A stretch of 64,000 bases of DNA, taken from Henriciella sp. GTDB lineage: Bacteria; Pseudomonadota; Alphaproteobacteria; Caulobacterales; Hyphomonadaceae. Made by a program: the position numbers and the translations under genes. Positions 8,437 through 16,616 of this stretch are shown here, one piece after another (position 1 is the stretch's first letter; every line of letters starts with the position of its first letter). Location of the stretch: NCBI RefSeq assembly GCF_029937755.1, contig NZ_JAPYPG010000009.1, positions 58,782 through 122,781 on the forward strand, in the 5' to 3' direction. Below the pieces are notes generated by a model. It was given only the letters and a program-made list of their open reading frames with translations. It did no database searches and was not told the origin of the DNA.

Positions 8437-9278
8437 GCCACGGTTGTTTCGACCGGATTGCTTTCATCGCCCGCCCATTCCGTCCATGATCCGTCGAATA
8501 CGGCTGCGTCCCAGTTTCCGAGCTGCGCGAGCGCCAGTGCGATCACGGCCGCTGAAACACCGGATCCACAACTCGCGATGACTGGTGCAGAGCGATATTT
8601 TTCAAAGAGGGCAGCGAGTTCGGCTTCATCAACTAGTTTGCCGTCTGCCCCCACAAGGCTGCTGGATGGGATATTGGTGCTGCAGGGAATATGACCTGAG
8701 CGAAGCCCTTCGCGTGGTTCACTTTCAGTGCCGCCAAATCGTCCTGGTGGACGGGCGTCGAGGATAGGAACGCTCTGACTTTGTGCGGCCTGATGGACCT
8801 GTCGTGCTGATTTCACGAGGTGGGATTGCACACGAGGCGTAAAGTGTCTTCCCCCAGTCACGACAGGCGGCAGGTCTTCTAGGTTGCCACCTTCTTCCTC
8901 CCAGGCACGGAGTCCTCCATTGAGGACATAGACATCCTTGTGACCCATGACCCGGAACATCCACCACACGCGCGCGGACGCAATGAAATCATTCGCGTCG
9001 TAAACGACGATCCGGTTTCCATCCCCGACGCCCAGTTTACGAACGCGGGAAGAGAACTTCACGGAATCCGGAAGCATGTGTGGCAGGTCGGTATCTGTCG
9101 CGCAGATATCGTCAATGTCGAAATAGACCGCACCGGGAATGTGGGCTCGTTCATAAGCCTCTCGGCCCGCACCGGGACCTGCGACCCATGACGGGAACCA
9201 GCTGGCATCAATGATGCGGATATCAGGGGCGTTGATGTTGGACTTCAGCCAGGCCGCGGAAACGAGTGGAGATGTCAC
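8433..9278 (-). CDS. sseA: Sulfurtransferase (3-mercaptopyruvate/thiosulfate type, two rhodanese domains)
   Basis: A 281-residue tandem rhodanese protein. The first domain is inactive; the second has the active Cys (residue 237) in the loop CGSGVS, the form typical of 3-mercaptopyruvate sulfurtransferases rather than thiosulfate sulfurtransferases. The start appears to be GTG: the cysK stop and this GTG share one base (TAGTG), with GGAGGG upstream inside cysK. It lies between cysteine synthase and cystathionine lyase, fitting a role in handling cysteine-derived sulfur. Confidence 0.88.
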   Translation of the reverse strand: MTSPLVSAAWLKSNINAPDIRIIDASWFPSWVAGPGAGREAYERAHIPGAVYFDIDDICATDTDLPHMLPDSVKFSSRVRKLGVGDGNRIVVYDANDFIASARVWWMFRVMGHKDVYVLNGGLRAWEEEGGNLEDLPPVVTGGRHFTPRVQSHLVKSARQVHQAAQSQSVPILDARPPGRFGGTESEPREGLRSGHIPCSTNIPSSSLVGADGKLVDEAELAALFEKYRSAPVIASCGSGVSAAVIALALAQLGNWDAAVFDGSWTEWAGDESNPVETTVA

Positions 9279-10282
9279 TATTCACCCTCCATCCATGGCG
9301 GAACCGGCAGGTCTTTCGACCGCAGGAATTCCGGATTGTAAAGTTTTGACTGATAGCGATTTCCGTAGTCGCAAAGTATGGTCACGATCGTATGCCCCGG
9401 CCCGAGATCCTTCGCGAGCCGAACGGCGCCTGCCACATTGATGCCTGCAGATCCGCCGAGACATAGGCCTTCATGCTGTATGAGGTCGTACAGGATGTGG
9501 AGCGCCTCGGTATCGCTGCACCTGTAAGCGTAATCGACTTCAAGTTCTTCTATGTTCTTGGTGATCCGACCCTGGCCAATGCCTTCTGTGATCGACGTGC
9601 CTTCGGCTTTCAGCTCGCCGTTCTTATAGTATTCGAACAAGGCTGCTCCACCCGGGTCGGCGATGCCGATCTTCACGGCCTTGCTCTTCTCCTTGAGCGC
9701 CTTTGCGACACCGGCCAGTGTCCCACCCGAGCCAACCGCACATATAAAGGCATCCACCTTTCCACCCGTCTGCTCCCAGATTTCCGGACCAGTGGTCTCA
9801 TAGTGCGCATCGCGATTAGCGACGTTATCGAACTGGTTTGCCCAGATGGCGCCATTTGGTTCTGTCTGGGCCAATTCTTCAGCCAGGCGTCCCGAGTAGC
9901 GTGCGTAATGGTTGGGATTGGAGTAGGGGACCGCGTCCACCTCGATCAGCTTTGCCCCCAGCAGTTTGACGGCGTTCTTCTTTTCGCTGCTTTGCGTACG
10001 CGGCATCACGATAACGACACGATAGCCGAGCGCTGTCCCTACCATGGCAAGCCCTATGCCCGTATTGCCCGCTGTTCCTTCGACGATGGTACCCCCCGGC
10101 TTCAGCAGACCGGATTCTTCCGCATCACGTACGATGCCCAGAGCCGCCCGGTCTTTGACCGATTGCCCCGGGTTCAGGAATTCAGCCTTGCCGAGAATGG
10201 TACAACCGGTCTCCTCAGAGACGCGCTTGAGCTTGATAAGCGGGGTGTTCCCGATTGCCTCGAGAACGGAATTCAACACCAT
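9278..10282 (-). CDS. cysK: Cysteine synthase A (O-acetylserine sulfhydrylase)
   Basis: A 334-residue fold-type II PLP enzyme. IGNTPLIKL opens the protein; K43 in SVKDRAA is the PLP lysine; TAGNTGIGLA binds substrate; VGSGGTLAG binds the PLP phosphate. It makes cysteine from O-acetylserine and sulfide. The C-terminus (LYNPEFLRSKDLPVPPW) is the extended type found in alphaproteobacteria. It is the first gene of the cysK-sseA-metC operon, divergent from the ChrR-like gene, with about 128 bases of promoter region between them. No riboswitch was recognised there. Confidence 0.92.
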   Translation of the reverse strand: MVLNSVLEAIGNTPLIKLKRVSEETGCTILGKAEFLNPGQSVKDRAALGIVRDAEESGLLKPGGTIVEGTAGNTGIGLAMVGTALGYRVVIVMPRTQSSEKKNAVKLLGAKLIEVDAVPYSNPNHYARYSGRLAEELAQTEPNGAIWANQFDNVANRDAHYETTGPEIWEQTGGKVDAFICAVGSGGTLAGVAKALKEKSKAVKIGIADPGGAALFEYYKNGELKAEGTSITEGIGQGRITKNIEELEVDYAYRCSDTEALHILYDLIQHEGLCLGGSAGINVAGAVRLAKDLGPGHTIVTILCDYGNRYQSKLYNPEFLRSKDLPVPPWMEGE

Positions 10283-10410
10283 GTTTCATACTCCAGTCCA
10301 ATCCATCGTGTAGCCGTGTGCTCTTGCAGTGACAACACTCGTTTCGGTGATCCAGATGGGGGGAACCAACGTAAATCAAACATGTGCAAAGCTTGGAAAC
10401 CTTTTAGTCA

Positions 10411-10941
10411 ATGAGATCGCCTGACACATACTCCGCGTTCATGCTGGATTATGCGGCTGGTAACTTGCCGCCCGCCATGGCGCTCGCTGCGAACATTCAC
10501 CGCCTCATGTCGAGCCAGGGTGATGAAGCTGCCCTGCTATGGGAGAGCGTGCGCGAGGTGCTCCTGGACGCGAAGGGAGAAAGTATCCAGCTTTGCAAGC
10601 CTGAAGAACCTGTCGCAGATGCCCTCGACATCATTCACACCGACTTTTCCGAGGTCCGATGGCGGCGAGGTCTTTCAGGAGTGAAGTACGCCCCAACCAG
10701 CGCGCGGGTCGGCCAGATGATGCGGCTCGAGCCTGGTCAGAACGTCTATTCTCATGGCCACTCGGCACTGGAAGCAACTGTGGTGTTGGAGGGCGCCCTT
10801 GAAGATGGGCATGGCATCTACAAGCAGGGTGAGATCCTGCTTGCCGATTCAGGCTTCAAGCACCGTCCGGCCGCACACGGGAACGCGGCATGTACCTGCT
10901 ACGTTGCTAGATCAAGAACGCCATTCTGGAGACTGACTTGA
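10411..10941 (+). CDS. ChrR-like cupin protein (orphan anti-sigma-factor homologue)
   Basis: A 176-residue two-part protein. The N-terminal helical part (MLDYAAGNLPPAMALAANIH) resembles the anti-sigma domain of ChrR, which in Rhodobacter holds RpoE inactive until singlet oxygen appears. The C-terminal cupin has HGHSALEATVVLEG. The usual zinc motif of ChrR (His followed by CxxC) is not present: the His is followed by RLMSSQGDE. No ECF sigma gene is adjacent, although ChrR genes usually follow rpoE. It overlaps the next gene by four bases (TTGA). Confidence 0.72.
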   Translation: MRSPDTYSAFMLDYAAGNLPPAMALAANIHRLMSSQGDEAALLWESVREVLLDAKGESIQLCKPEEPVADALDIIHTDFSEVRWRRGLSGVKYAPTSARVGQMMRLEPGQNVYSHGHSALEATVVLEGALEDGHGIYKQGEILLADSGFKHRPAAHGNAACTCYVARSRTPFWRLT

Positions 10942-11648
10942 AACATTTCGTCTCAGCCTTTCTTGCGACAAGCTTGCTTGCGCCTCCGGTTTTTGCAGAC
11001 ACCGAAAGCACAAGCCGGACAGGTACATCTCCCGTCAGCCAGTCCGCGCCTGAAGCCTGGATGCCTGATGACGGTGATGTGATCCGTTTCAATGTCTACC
11101 GGAAAGGTAACAAGGAATTCGGCACGCATATCGTGCGCTTCGACGTGGCCTCTGACGGCAGTTTCAAGGCCACCTCAGACGTCGATCTCAAAGCCGGGCT
11201 TGGGCCGATCACCCTGTTTCGCTACAGCCTTGATGCGACCGAGACCTGGGAAGGTGGAAACCTGGTTGCGCTCGAAGGATCGACGAATGATGATGGTGAC
11301 AAGGAAAGCGTTTCAGCGACAGCAGACACCGGTAGCCTGAAAGTCGACGGGACAGGGTACACTGGCTCTGCCCCCATCAGTATCATTCCTTCAAGTCACT
11401 GGAATATCCAGCAGGTCTTCAGCTCGGAGATTCTGTCGACAGAAAACGGTGAATTGCTCGAGACTGATGTAACAAATCTTGGCCACGACACCATCGAGGT
11501 GAATGGCGAACCCGTGAATACGACCCACTATCGCCTCAAGTCAGATCTGACCGTCGATCTTTGGTATGATGAACAGAATCGTTGGGTCCAGCTGAGTTTC
11601 GATGCGCGCGGCCAGAGAATCGAATATCGACTGGCCGAACTTTACTGA
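10938..11648 (+). CDS. Secreted DUF6134/DUF3108-like protein
   Basis: A 236-residue protein with an N-terminal signal peptide (MKHFVSAFLATSLLAPPVFA). The mature part is beta-rich: VIRFNVYRKGNKEFGTHIVRF early, and DLWYDEQNRWVQLSFDARGQRIEYRL at the end, typical of periplasmic DUF3108/DUF6134-like beta-barrel proteins thought to bind lipid. The start is TTG, overlapping the previous stop, with GGAG upstream. Its stop abuts the stop of convergent cfa, and relatives often sit next to cfa/DUF1365 genes. The function is not known. Confidence 0.65.
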   Translation: MKHFVSAFLATSLLAPPVFADTESTSRTGTSPVSQSAPEAWMPDDGDVIRFNVYRKGNKEFGTHIVRFDVASDGSFKATSDVDLKAGLGPITLFRYSLDATETWEGGNLVALEGSTNDDGDKESVSATADTGSLKVDGTGYTGSAPISIIPSSHWNIQQVFSSEILSTENGELLETDVTNLGHDTIEVNGEPVNTTHYRLKSDLTVDLWYDEQNRWVQLSFDARGQRIEYRLAELY

Positions 11649-12878
11649 TCAGGCTTTCGATACCTGGAACTGACCGACATTGATGCGACCGTTGCGGAAG
11701 CCGGCTTCGCAATAACTGAGATAAAACCGCCAGAGACGCCGGAATCGCTCGTCAAAGTTGAGGGTCTGGATGTGCTCCCAGGCGCTTTCGAAACTGTCAG
11801 CCCAGATCTTCAGTGTGCGCGCATAATCCTGCCCGAAATAATGGACGCCATCGTAACGCAGACCTGCCTCAGCAAAGGATGACTTCAGCGCCGTCTCGCT
11901 GGGAAGCATTCCACCCGGAAAGATATAGCGCTGAATGAAGTCTGCGCGTTTGCGGTAGCGCTTGAAGAGATCATCATCGATCGTGATGATCTGAAGGGCT
12001 GCCTTTGCACTGTCCTTGAGGCACTCCCTGATCTTGTCGAAATAACTTGGCCAATAGGCCTCGCCGACAGCTTCGAACATCTCGATCGATGCGATCCCGT
12101 CATACTGACCCTTGTGATCGCGATAATCCTCAAGCCGGATTTCCACGCGGTCGGACAGCCCGCCCTTGTGCATCCGCTTGAGAGCGTAATCCCTCTGTGC
12201 TTCGGAAATCGTCAGGCAAGTGACTTTCGACCCCCGGACCTTCGCGGCATATTCCGCAAACCCGCCCCAGCCGCAGCCAATTTCCAGAACCTCGCTGTCG
12301 GGGCCTGCGCCGATCTCATCTGCGATATGACTGTACTTGGCGGTCTGGGCCTGCTCCAGCGACAGGTTGGGACGATCGAACAGGGCAGACGAATAGGTCA
12401 TCGTCTCATCGAGCCAGGACTCATAGAACTCGTTTCCGAGATCATAGTGCGCCATGATGTTCCGGCGGGCGCCAGCCTTGCTGTTGCGGTTGAAGAAATG
12501 GCGCACATTATTGGCAATCTTCACGAGTGAACCGCCCACCGCAAGCTTGCCGGCCGCCTCGAAATTTTCAGAGAAGAATTCCAGGACGGCCGTAAGGTCG
12601 GGTGTTGACCAGTCACCATCCATATAGCTTTCTGCAAAGCCAATATCGCCACCAGCTAATGCCTTTTTGGCGAAGTCAAAACTGTGGACTTCCACGACAG
12701 CGGCGGGACCGGGCTTTCCATGATCGAAAAGGATAGAGCAACCATCGGGAAGGTCGAACCGCAAGGATCCGTTCTCCGCCCTCAACAGCATGAAGCCTGC
12801 CAGGCGAAAACTTGCCGGGACATTCTTCAGGGCTCTAAGCGCCGAAACATTGGCGTGAATCGCAGATGTCGTGCTCAT
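11649..12878 (-). CDS. cfa: Cyclopropane-fatty-acyl-phospholipid synthase family methyltransferase
   Basis: A 409-residue SAM-dependent enzyme. The N-terminal domain precedes NIMAHYDLGNEFYESWLD, a hallmark of Cfa. The SAM motif is VLEIGCGWGGFAEYAA, followed by TISEAQRDYALKR and the active-site region FIQRYIFPGGMLPS. It adds a methylene (or methyl) group to unsaturated acyl chains of membrane phospholipids. The start at 12878 has GAGGAAA upstream; a 33-codon in-frame extension lies over the end of the upstream gene and is unlikely. It follows photolyase, FAD oxidoreductase and DUF1365 genes on the same strand. Confidence 0.92.
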   Translation of the reverse strand: MSTTSAIHANVSALRALKNVPASFRLAGFMLLRAENGSLRFDLPDGCSILFDHGKPGPAAVVEVHSFDFAKKALAGGDIGFAESYMDGDWSTPDLTAVLEFFSENFEAAGKLAVGGSLVKIANNVRHFFNRNSKAGARRNIMAHYDLGNEFYESWLDETMTYSSALFDRPNLSLEQAQTAKYSHIADEIGAGPDSEVLEIGCGWGGFAEYAAKVRGSKVTCLTISEAQRDYALKRMHKGGLSDRVEIRLEDYRDHKGQYDGIASIEMFEAVGEAYWPSYFDKIRECLKDSAKAALQIITIDDDLFKRYRKRADFIQRYIFPGGMLPSETALKSSFAEAGLRYDGVHYFGQDYARTLKIWADSFESAWEHIQTLNFDERFRRLWRFYLSYCEAGFRNGRINVGQFQVSKA

Positions 12879-12889
12879 TTTCCTCGTCC

Positions 12890-13678
12890 TCAACTCTGCC
12901 GGCCGGTCGTGACAGCCAGCGTTGGCTCCTTGGCATCCTCGCTGGGGCGACGATGATAGCGCGCCCCTTTTGCCCAAAGTTTCAGGGCTTCCCAGTGAAT
13001 CCCTAATGTAACACCAATCGTGGACAGAGGCAGCTTGAACGCAACGGAAAGCAAATTTGCATCGGTGGCGGACTGGCTGACTGTGGACAGGCTCGCCATG
13101 TGAACGGGCTTTCCGTCCTTGATCGTCGTTACGCCCAGTTGCAGGGCATCAGAATTGTATTGAAGCGAAAACTGATACTGGCCGGAGACATCAAAAAAAG
13201 GCGAAACATGAAAGCGCTTCGGAGCTTCATGCCGACTCCATTGGCCATCCAGCGCGGCCGCGTAGGTATGGCGTTCGCCGAAGGTATTGCGGACTTCGTA
13301 AAGGATGGCGGCAGGACGCTCGTCAGTATCCAGAAAGAGCCAGAGTGAGATGGGGGCGAACTTGTAAAAGATATGCCTCGGAAAGGTAATGAGCCGGAGC
13401 ATTCCGCGCGGAACCTCCAGATTTGCGGCTTCAAGTTCGGCTTCAGCCCATCTGCGAAGACTGGTCCGTTCAAGCGCCCCATGGTCCTTCCGGTCGAACG
13501 TGAACAGGGCAGAGCGCTCCACGCCGAACAAACGGGTTTGTTGGGCGCATGCCTCAAGACGATCAATGTCCAGGTCAATCATGGCGACCCGGTAGCGGAA
13601 AGACGACGTAAAAGGCGTGAAGCGGCGATGGGTCGTGTGACCAAGATGGAGCCGCAGGGGAGGGGAGGCATTCGTCAC
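12890..13678 (-). CDS. DUF1365 family protein
   Basis: A 262-residue protein whose start (LHLGHTTHRRFTPFTSSFRYRVAMIDLDID) is the DUF1365 signature. Family members are almost always coded between an FAD amine-oxidase-like gene and a cfa-like gene, as here, and are suspected to act in lipid modification. In Rhodobacter sphaeroides such genes are in the singlet-oxygen (RpoE) regulon and tied to furan fatty acid formation. It overlaps the upstream gene by four bases (ATGA) and ends 11 bases before cfa. Confidence 0.88.
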   Translation of the reverse strand: MTNASPPLRLHLGHTTHRRFTPFTSSFRYRVAMIDLDIDRLEACAQQTRLFGVERSALFTFDRKDHGALERTSLRRWAEAELEAANLEVPRGMLRLITFPRHIFYKFAPISLWLFLDTDERPAAILYEVRNTFGERHTYAAALDGQWSRHEAPKRFHVSPFFDVSGQYQFSLQYNSDALQLGVTTIKDGKPVHMASLSTVSQSATDANLLSVAFKLPLSTIGVTLGIHWEALKLWAKGARYHRRPSEDAKEPTLAVTTGRQS

Positions 13679-15003
13679 TGCGTAGCCTGTATGCTGGCAG
13701 CCTTGAGGTGAGATGTGCGGCGGCCATCGATTTCTACGGTCTCCACGCCAATTGGGTCCCAGTCCACCTGTCCGCCGAGTGAAAGGGCCGGACGCAGTCC
13801 GCTCTTCAAACCATCCTCGTGGAATCCGCAGCCGAGCCAGGCCCCGGCGAACCAGAGGCCGTCACGGCCCTGGCGTCTTTCAAGCGATCGAACGGCGGCG
13901 TAGGCCGCTCCATCAAATTGAGGGTGATCGAAAACGACTTCTTCAAAGACCTTGTCGCTCGGTGGCGCCACGGAGGGATTGAGTGTCACGAAGAGCGGAC
14001 ACTCGCGAGGCAGCCCCTGCAGCCGGTTCATCCAGTAGGAGAGACAGATGTCCGTCTCTGACGAGCAATTTCCCATCACGTTCCAGCTCGCCCACGCGGC
14101 CTTGCGTTCAGGCATGTAGGACGTGTCCTTATGGAGATAGATCCTGTTTGGCCTGTAGCGAACCGATTTGAGGAGGAATTGCTCTTCGCCAAAGCTGTCA
14201 TCAAGCAGTCTTCGCGCAGTGTCGGAGTGTGTGGCAATAATGACGTCATCGAAAATCTGACTGTGACTATCCGCAAAATCCAGGCGGACATGCCTGTCGA
14301 AACGACTGATGCGTTTGACCGCTGAGTCCAGTTTCAGACGAGACCCGAGGATGTTGGCGACCTTGCCAACATAGTTTTTCGAGCCGCCGCTTACGGTTCG
14401 CCATTTTGGGCGTTCGCGATGCATGAGACGGTGGTTTTCGAAGAACTGAAAGAAGCTTCGCGCCGGATAGTCCATGATTTCTGCGGGTGGTGTGGACCAG
14501 ATCGCCCCTCCCATCGGAAGGATGTAGTTGTGGCAGAAATCCTCATCAAACCCGTGACGCTTCAACCAGATACCAAGGCTTTCCTCCAGGATCTCGTCAT
14601 TGGCGAGTTCGGCGCGGGCAATGTCATTGAATTTCAGGATCGTTCGCCAGAAGCGATGGAAGCGCGGACGGAAAAGATTGCGCTTGTGAGCAAACATGCC
14701 CACTCGCGTCGATGCCCACTCGAAGCCGTCCGGGTTGGAAACTGCGAAGCTCATGTCGCTGGGCTGCGTCTTGACGCCCAGCGCGTCGAAAAATCCTGTC
14801 AGGTTTGGATAATTCAGCCCGTTATAGACGATGAACCCCATATCGACATCGATCGGCGTACCGTCATAGTCGATGGAAACAGTGTGGGAGTGGCCGCCGG
14901 CACGCTCGCGAGCTTCGAAGACTGTGATCTCCGCTGTGTCCTTGAGGGCATAAGCCGCGCCAAGGCCGCTGATACCTGACCCGATGATAGCGATCTTCTT
15001 CAT
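13675..15003 (-). CDS. FAD-dependent amine-oxidase-like oxidoreductase
   Basis: A 442-residue flavoprotein. The N-terminal dinucleotide fold is clear (IAIIGSGISGLGAAYAL, with Glu in FEARERAGGHSHT binding ribose). FIVYNGLNYPNL follows, and the C-terminus has WFAGAWLGCGFHEDGLKSG, the second FAD contact. This subfamily is typical of the DUF1365/cfa cluster and is probably a lipid desaturase or oxidase rather than an amine oxidase. It overlaps both neighbours by four bases, so photolyase, this gene and DUF1365 look translationally coupled. Confidence 0.88.
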   Translation of the reverse strand: MKKIAIIGSGISGLGAAYALKDTAEITVFEARERAGGHSHTVSIDYDGTPIDVDMGFIVYNGLNYPNLTGFFDALGVKTQPSDMSFAVSNPDGFEWASTRVGMFAHKRNLFRPRFHRFWRTILKFNDIARAELANDEILEESLGIWLKRHGFDEDFCHNYILPMGGAIWSTPPAEIMDYPARSFFQFFENHRLMHRERPKWRTVSGGSKNYVGKVANILGSRLKLDSAVKRISRFDRHVRLDFADSHSQIFDDVIIATHSDTARRLLDDSFGEEQFLLKSVRYRPNRIYLHKDTSYMPERKAAWASWNVMGNCSSETDICLSYWMNRLQGLPRECPLFVTLNPSVAPPSDKVFEEVVFDHPQFDGAAYAAVRSLERRQGRDGLWFAGAWLGCGFHEDGLKSGLRPALSLGGQVDWDPIGVETVEIDGRRTSHLKAASIQATQ

Positions 15004-16442
15004 GCCGCGTCCTGTTTGGTCTTGAGTTTTTCCCAGGCCTCAAGCGCACGTGCACGGCCTTCGGAATGATCGATCATCGGGTGAGGATAGGTCTTGCCCA
15101 GTTTGATATTCGCCTTTTCCAGAACTTCCTTTGAAGCCGTCCATGGCGAATGCAGCACCTTGTCCGGAAGGTCTGCCAGTTCCGGACACCACCGGCGGAC
15201 GTAGGCCCCGCTCTCGTCAAATTTCTCACCCTGTGTAATCGGATTGAATACGCGGAAATAAGGAGATGCATCCGCGCCCGAACCGGCTGTCCATTGCCAG
15301 CCCGCTGCGTTCGATGCCGGGTCAGCATCCACAAGCGTATCCCAGAACCAGTCTTCCCCATCGCGCCAGTGAACCATCAGGTGTTTGGTCAGGAAGGAGG
15401 CCACGATCATGCGTACGCGATTGTGCATCCAGCCAGTCTCCCAGAGCTGGCGCATGCCGGCATCGACGATCGGATATCCGGTCAGGCCCTTTTGCCAGGT
15501 TTCCAGCGCTGATGTGTCCTTCTTCCAGGGCATGGCGTCGAACTTTCTATCGTAGTTCTCCCAGCCCATCTCGGGGTTATAGTACAGGAGGACGTAGGAA
15601 AATTCGCGCCAGGCGATTTCGGACAGAAAAGACCACGCACTGGCATCCTGCTTGAAACCATGGTCGAGCTTTGACTTCACAGCCCGCCAGATCTGCGCCG
15701 GACTGATTTCACCATTATGAAGATGCGGCGACAGGCCTGAAGTGCCATCACGATCTGGCCGGTTCCGCATGTTATCGTAAGCTCGCAGACCTTCATCGAG
15801 AAAACTTTCCAGGCGTTCCTTCGCGCCCGCTTCGCCAGGCGTCCACATCCTGTCGAAACCGGTTGACCAGTCCGGTTTGCTCGGATGCAGTCCCCAGTCC
15901 TCGATCCGCTCACCCTCTACACCTTGCCCTTGTAGGGACGTTGGTCGGGCGCAGGGGGCAGGAGCTTCATAGACTGAACGAACGGCACGCCAATATGGGG
16001 TGAAGACCTTGTAGTATCCCCCTGATTGCGTCTTGATTTCCCAGGGCTCGGTCAGAAGCGAAGTATTGAAGCTTTCTGCTTCGACGTCGCTCTCCTTGAG
16101 ATCTGACTTGATGCGCGAATCGATCTCGCGCTCGGCTTTCCCATAGCGCCGTCCCCAATAGACGGCGCCGGCGTCTGTTTCTTTGACAAGCGCCGGAATG
16201 ATCGTCTCGGGATCACCGCGCCGGCACACCAGTTTCCCGCCAAGCTCCGAAATGTCCGATCGCAAGGCTTTCAGGGACTTATCCAGCCACCAGAACGAAG
16301 CTCCGCCGCGTTTGCGCAGGCTTTGTGTCTCTTCAAGAATATAGACGCAGATGACCCCACCGCTCCGCTTGTCTGCTGCGGCAATAGCTGGATGGTCATC
16401 AAGCCTCAGATCATTCCTCAGCCAGACAAGTGTCGGTTTCGT
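15000..16442 (-). CDS. phr: Class I deoxyribodipyrimidine photolyase, start codon non-canonical
   Basis: About 480 residues from the point where homology begins. N-terminal antenna domain: LVWLRNDLRLDDHPAIAAAD and FWWLDKSLKAL. C-terminal FAD domain: WTPGEAGA, LSPHLHNGEISP, GYPIVDAGMRQLWETGWMHNR, WQWTAGSG. The enzyme repairs UV-induced pyrimidine dimers using blue light. Between the upstream in-frame stop (about 16480) and this N-terminus there is no ATG, GTG or TTG. Candidates are ATT (16460), CTG (16457, six bases after GGGAG) and ACG (16442). One extra base would create ATG-ACG-AAA just here. The first ordinary start (TTG at 16265) would delete the conserved first strand and is unlikely. 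It is first in the operon. Confidence 0.85.
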   Translation of the reverse strand, partial: TKPTLVWLRNDLRLDDHPAIAAADKRSGGVICVYILEETQSLRKRGGASFWWLDKSLKALRSDISELGGKLVCRRGDPETIIPALVKETDAGAVYWGRRYGKAEREIDSRIKSDLKESDVEAESFNTSLLTEPWEIKTQSGGYYKVFTPYWRAVRSVYEAPAPCARPTSLQGQGVEGERIEDWGLHPSKPDWSTGFDRMWTPGEAGAKERLESFLDEGLRAYDNMRNRPDRDGTSGLSPHLHNGEISPAQIWRAVKSKLDHGFKQDASAWSFLSEIAWREFSYVLLYYNPEMGWENYDRKFDAMPWKKDTSALETWQKGLTGYPIVDAGMRQLWETGWMHNRVRMIVASFLTKHLMVHWRDGEDWFWDTLVDADPASNAAGWQWTAGSGADASPYFRVFNPITQGEKFDESGAYVRRWCPELADLPDKVLHSPWTASKEVLEKANIKLGKTYPHPMIDHSEGRARALEAWEKLKTKQDAA

Positions 16443-16616
16443 ATTTCCGTTTGCCAGAATGGTCTCCCGCGCAATAGCCTTTCCTCAAACTACGCGCCCA
16501 GCGCCTGAACGGATCAATTTCAGCAACAGGATTTGCAGTGCTGGCTCCTGAAGCCGGAATTGACTAAGGATCCGGGTTTCGTAGCAAGAACGTCTTTTCA
16601 GTCAGGGGAAGTTGGC

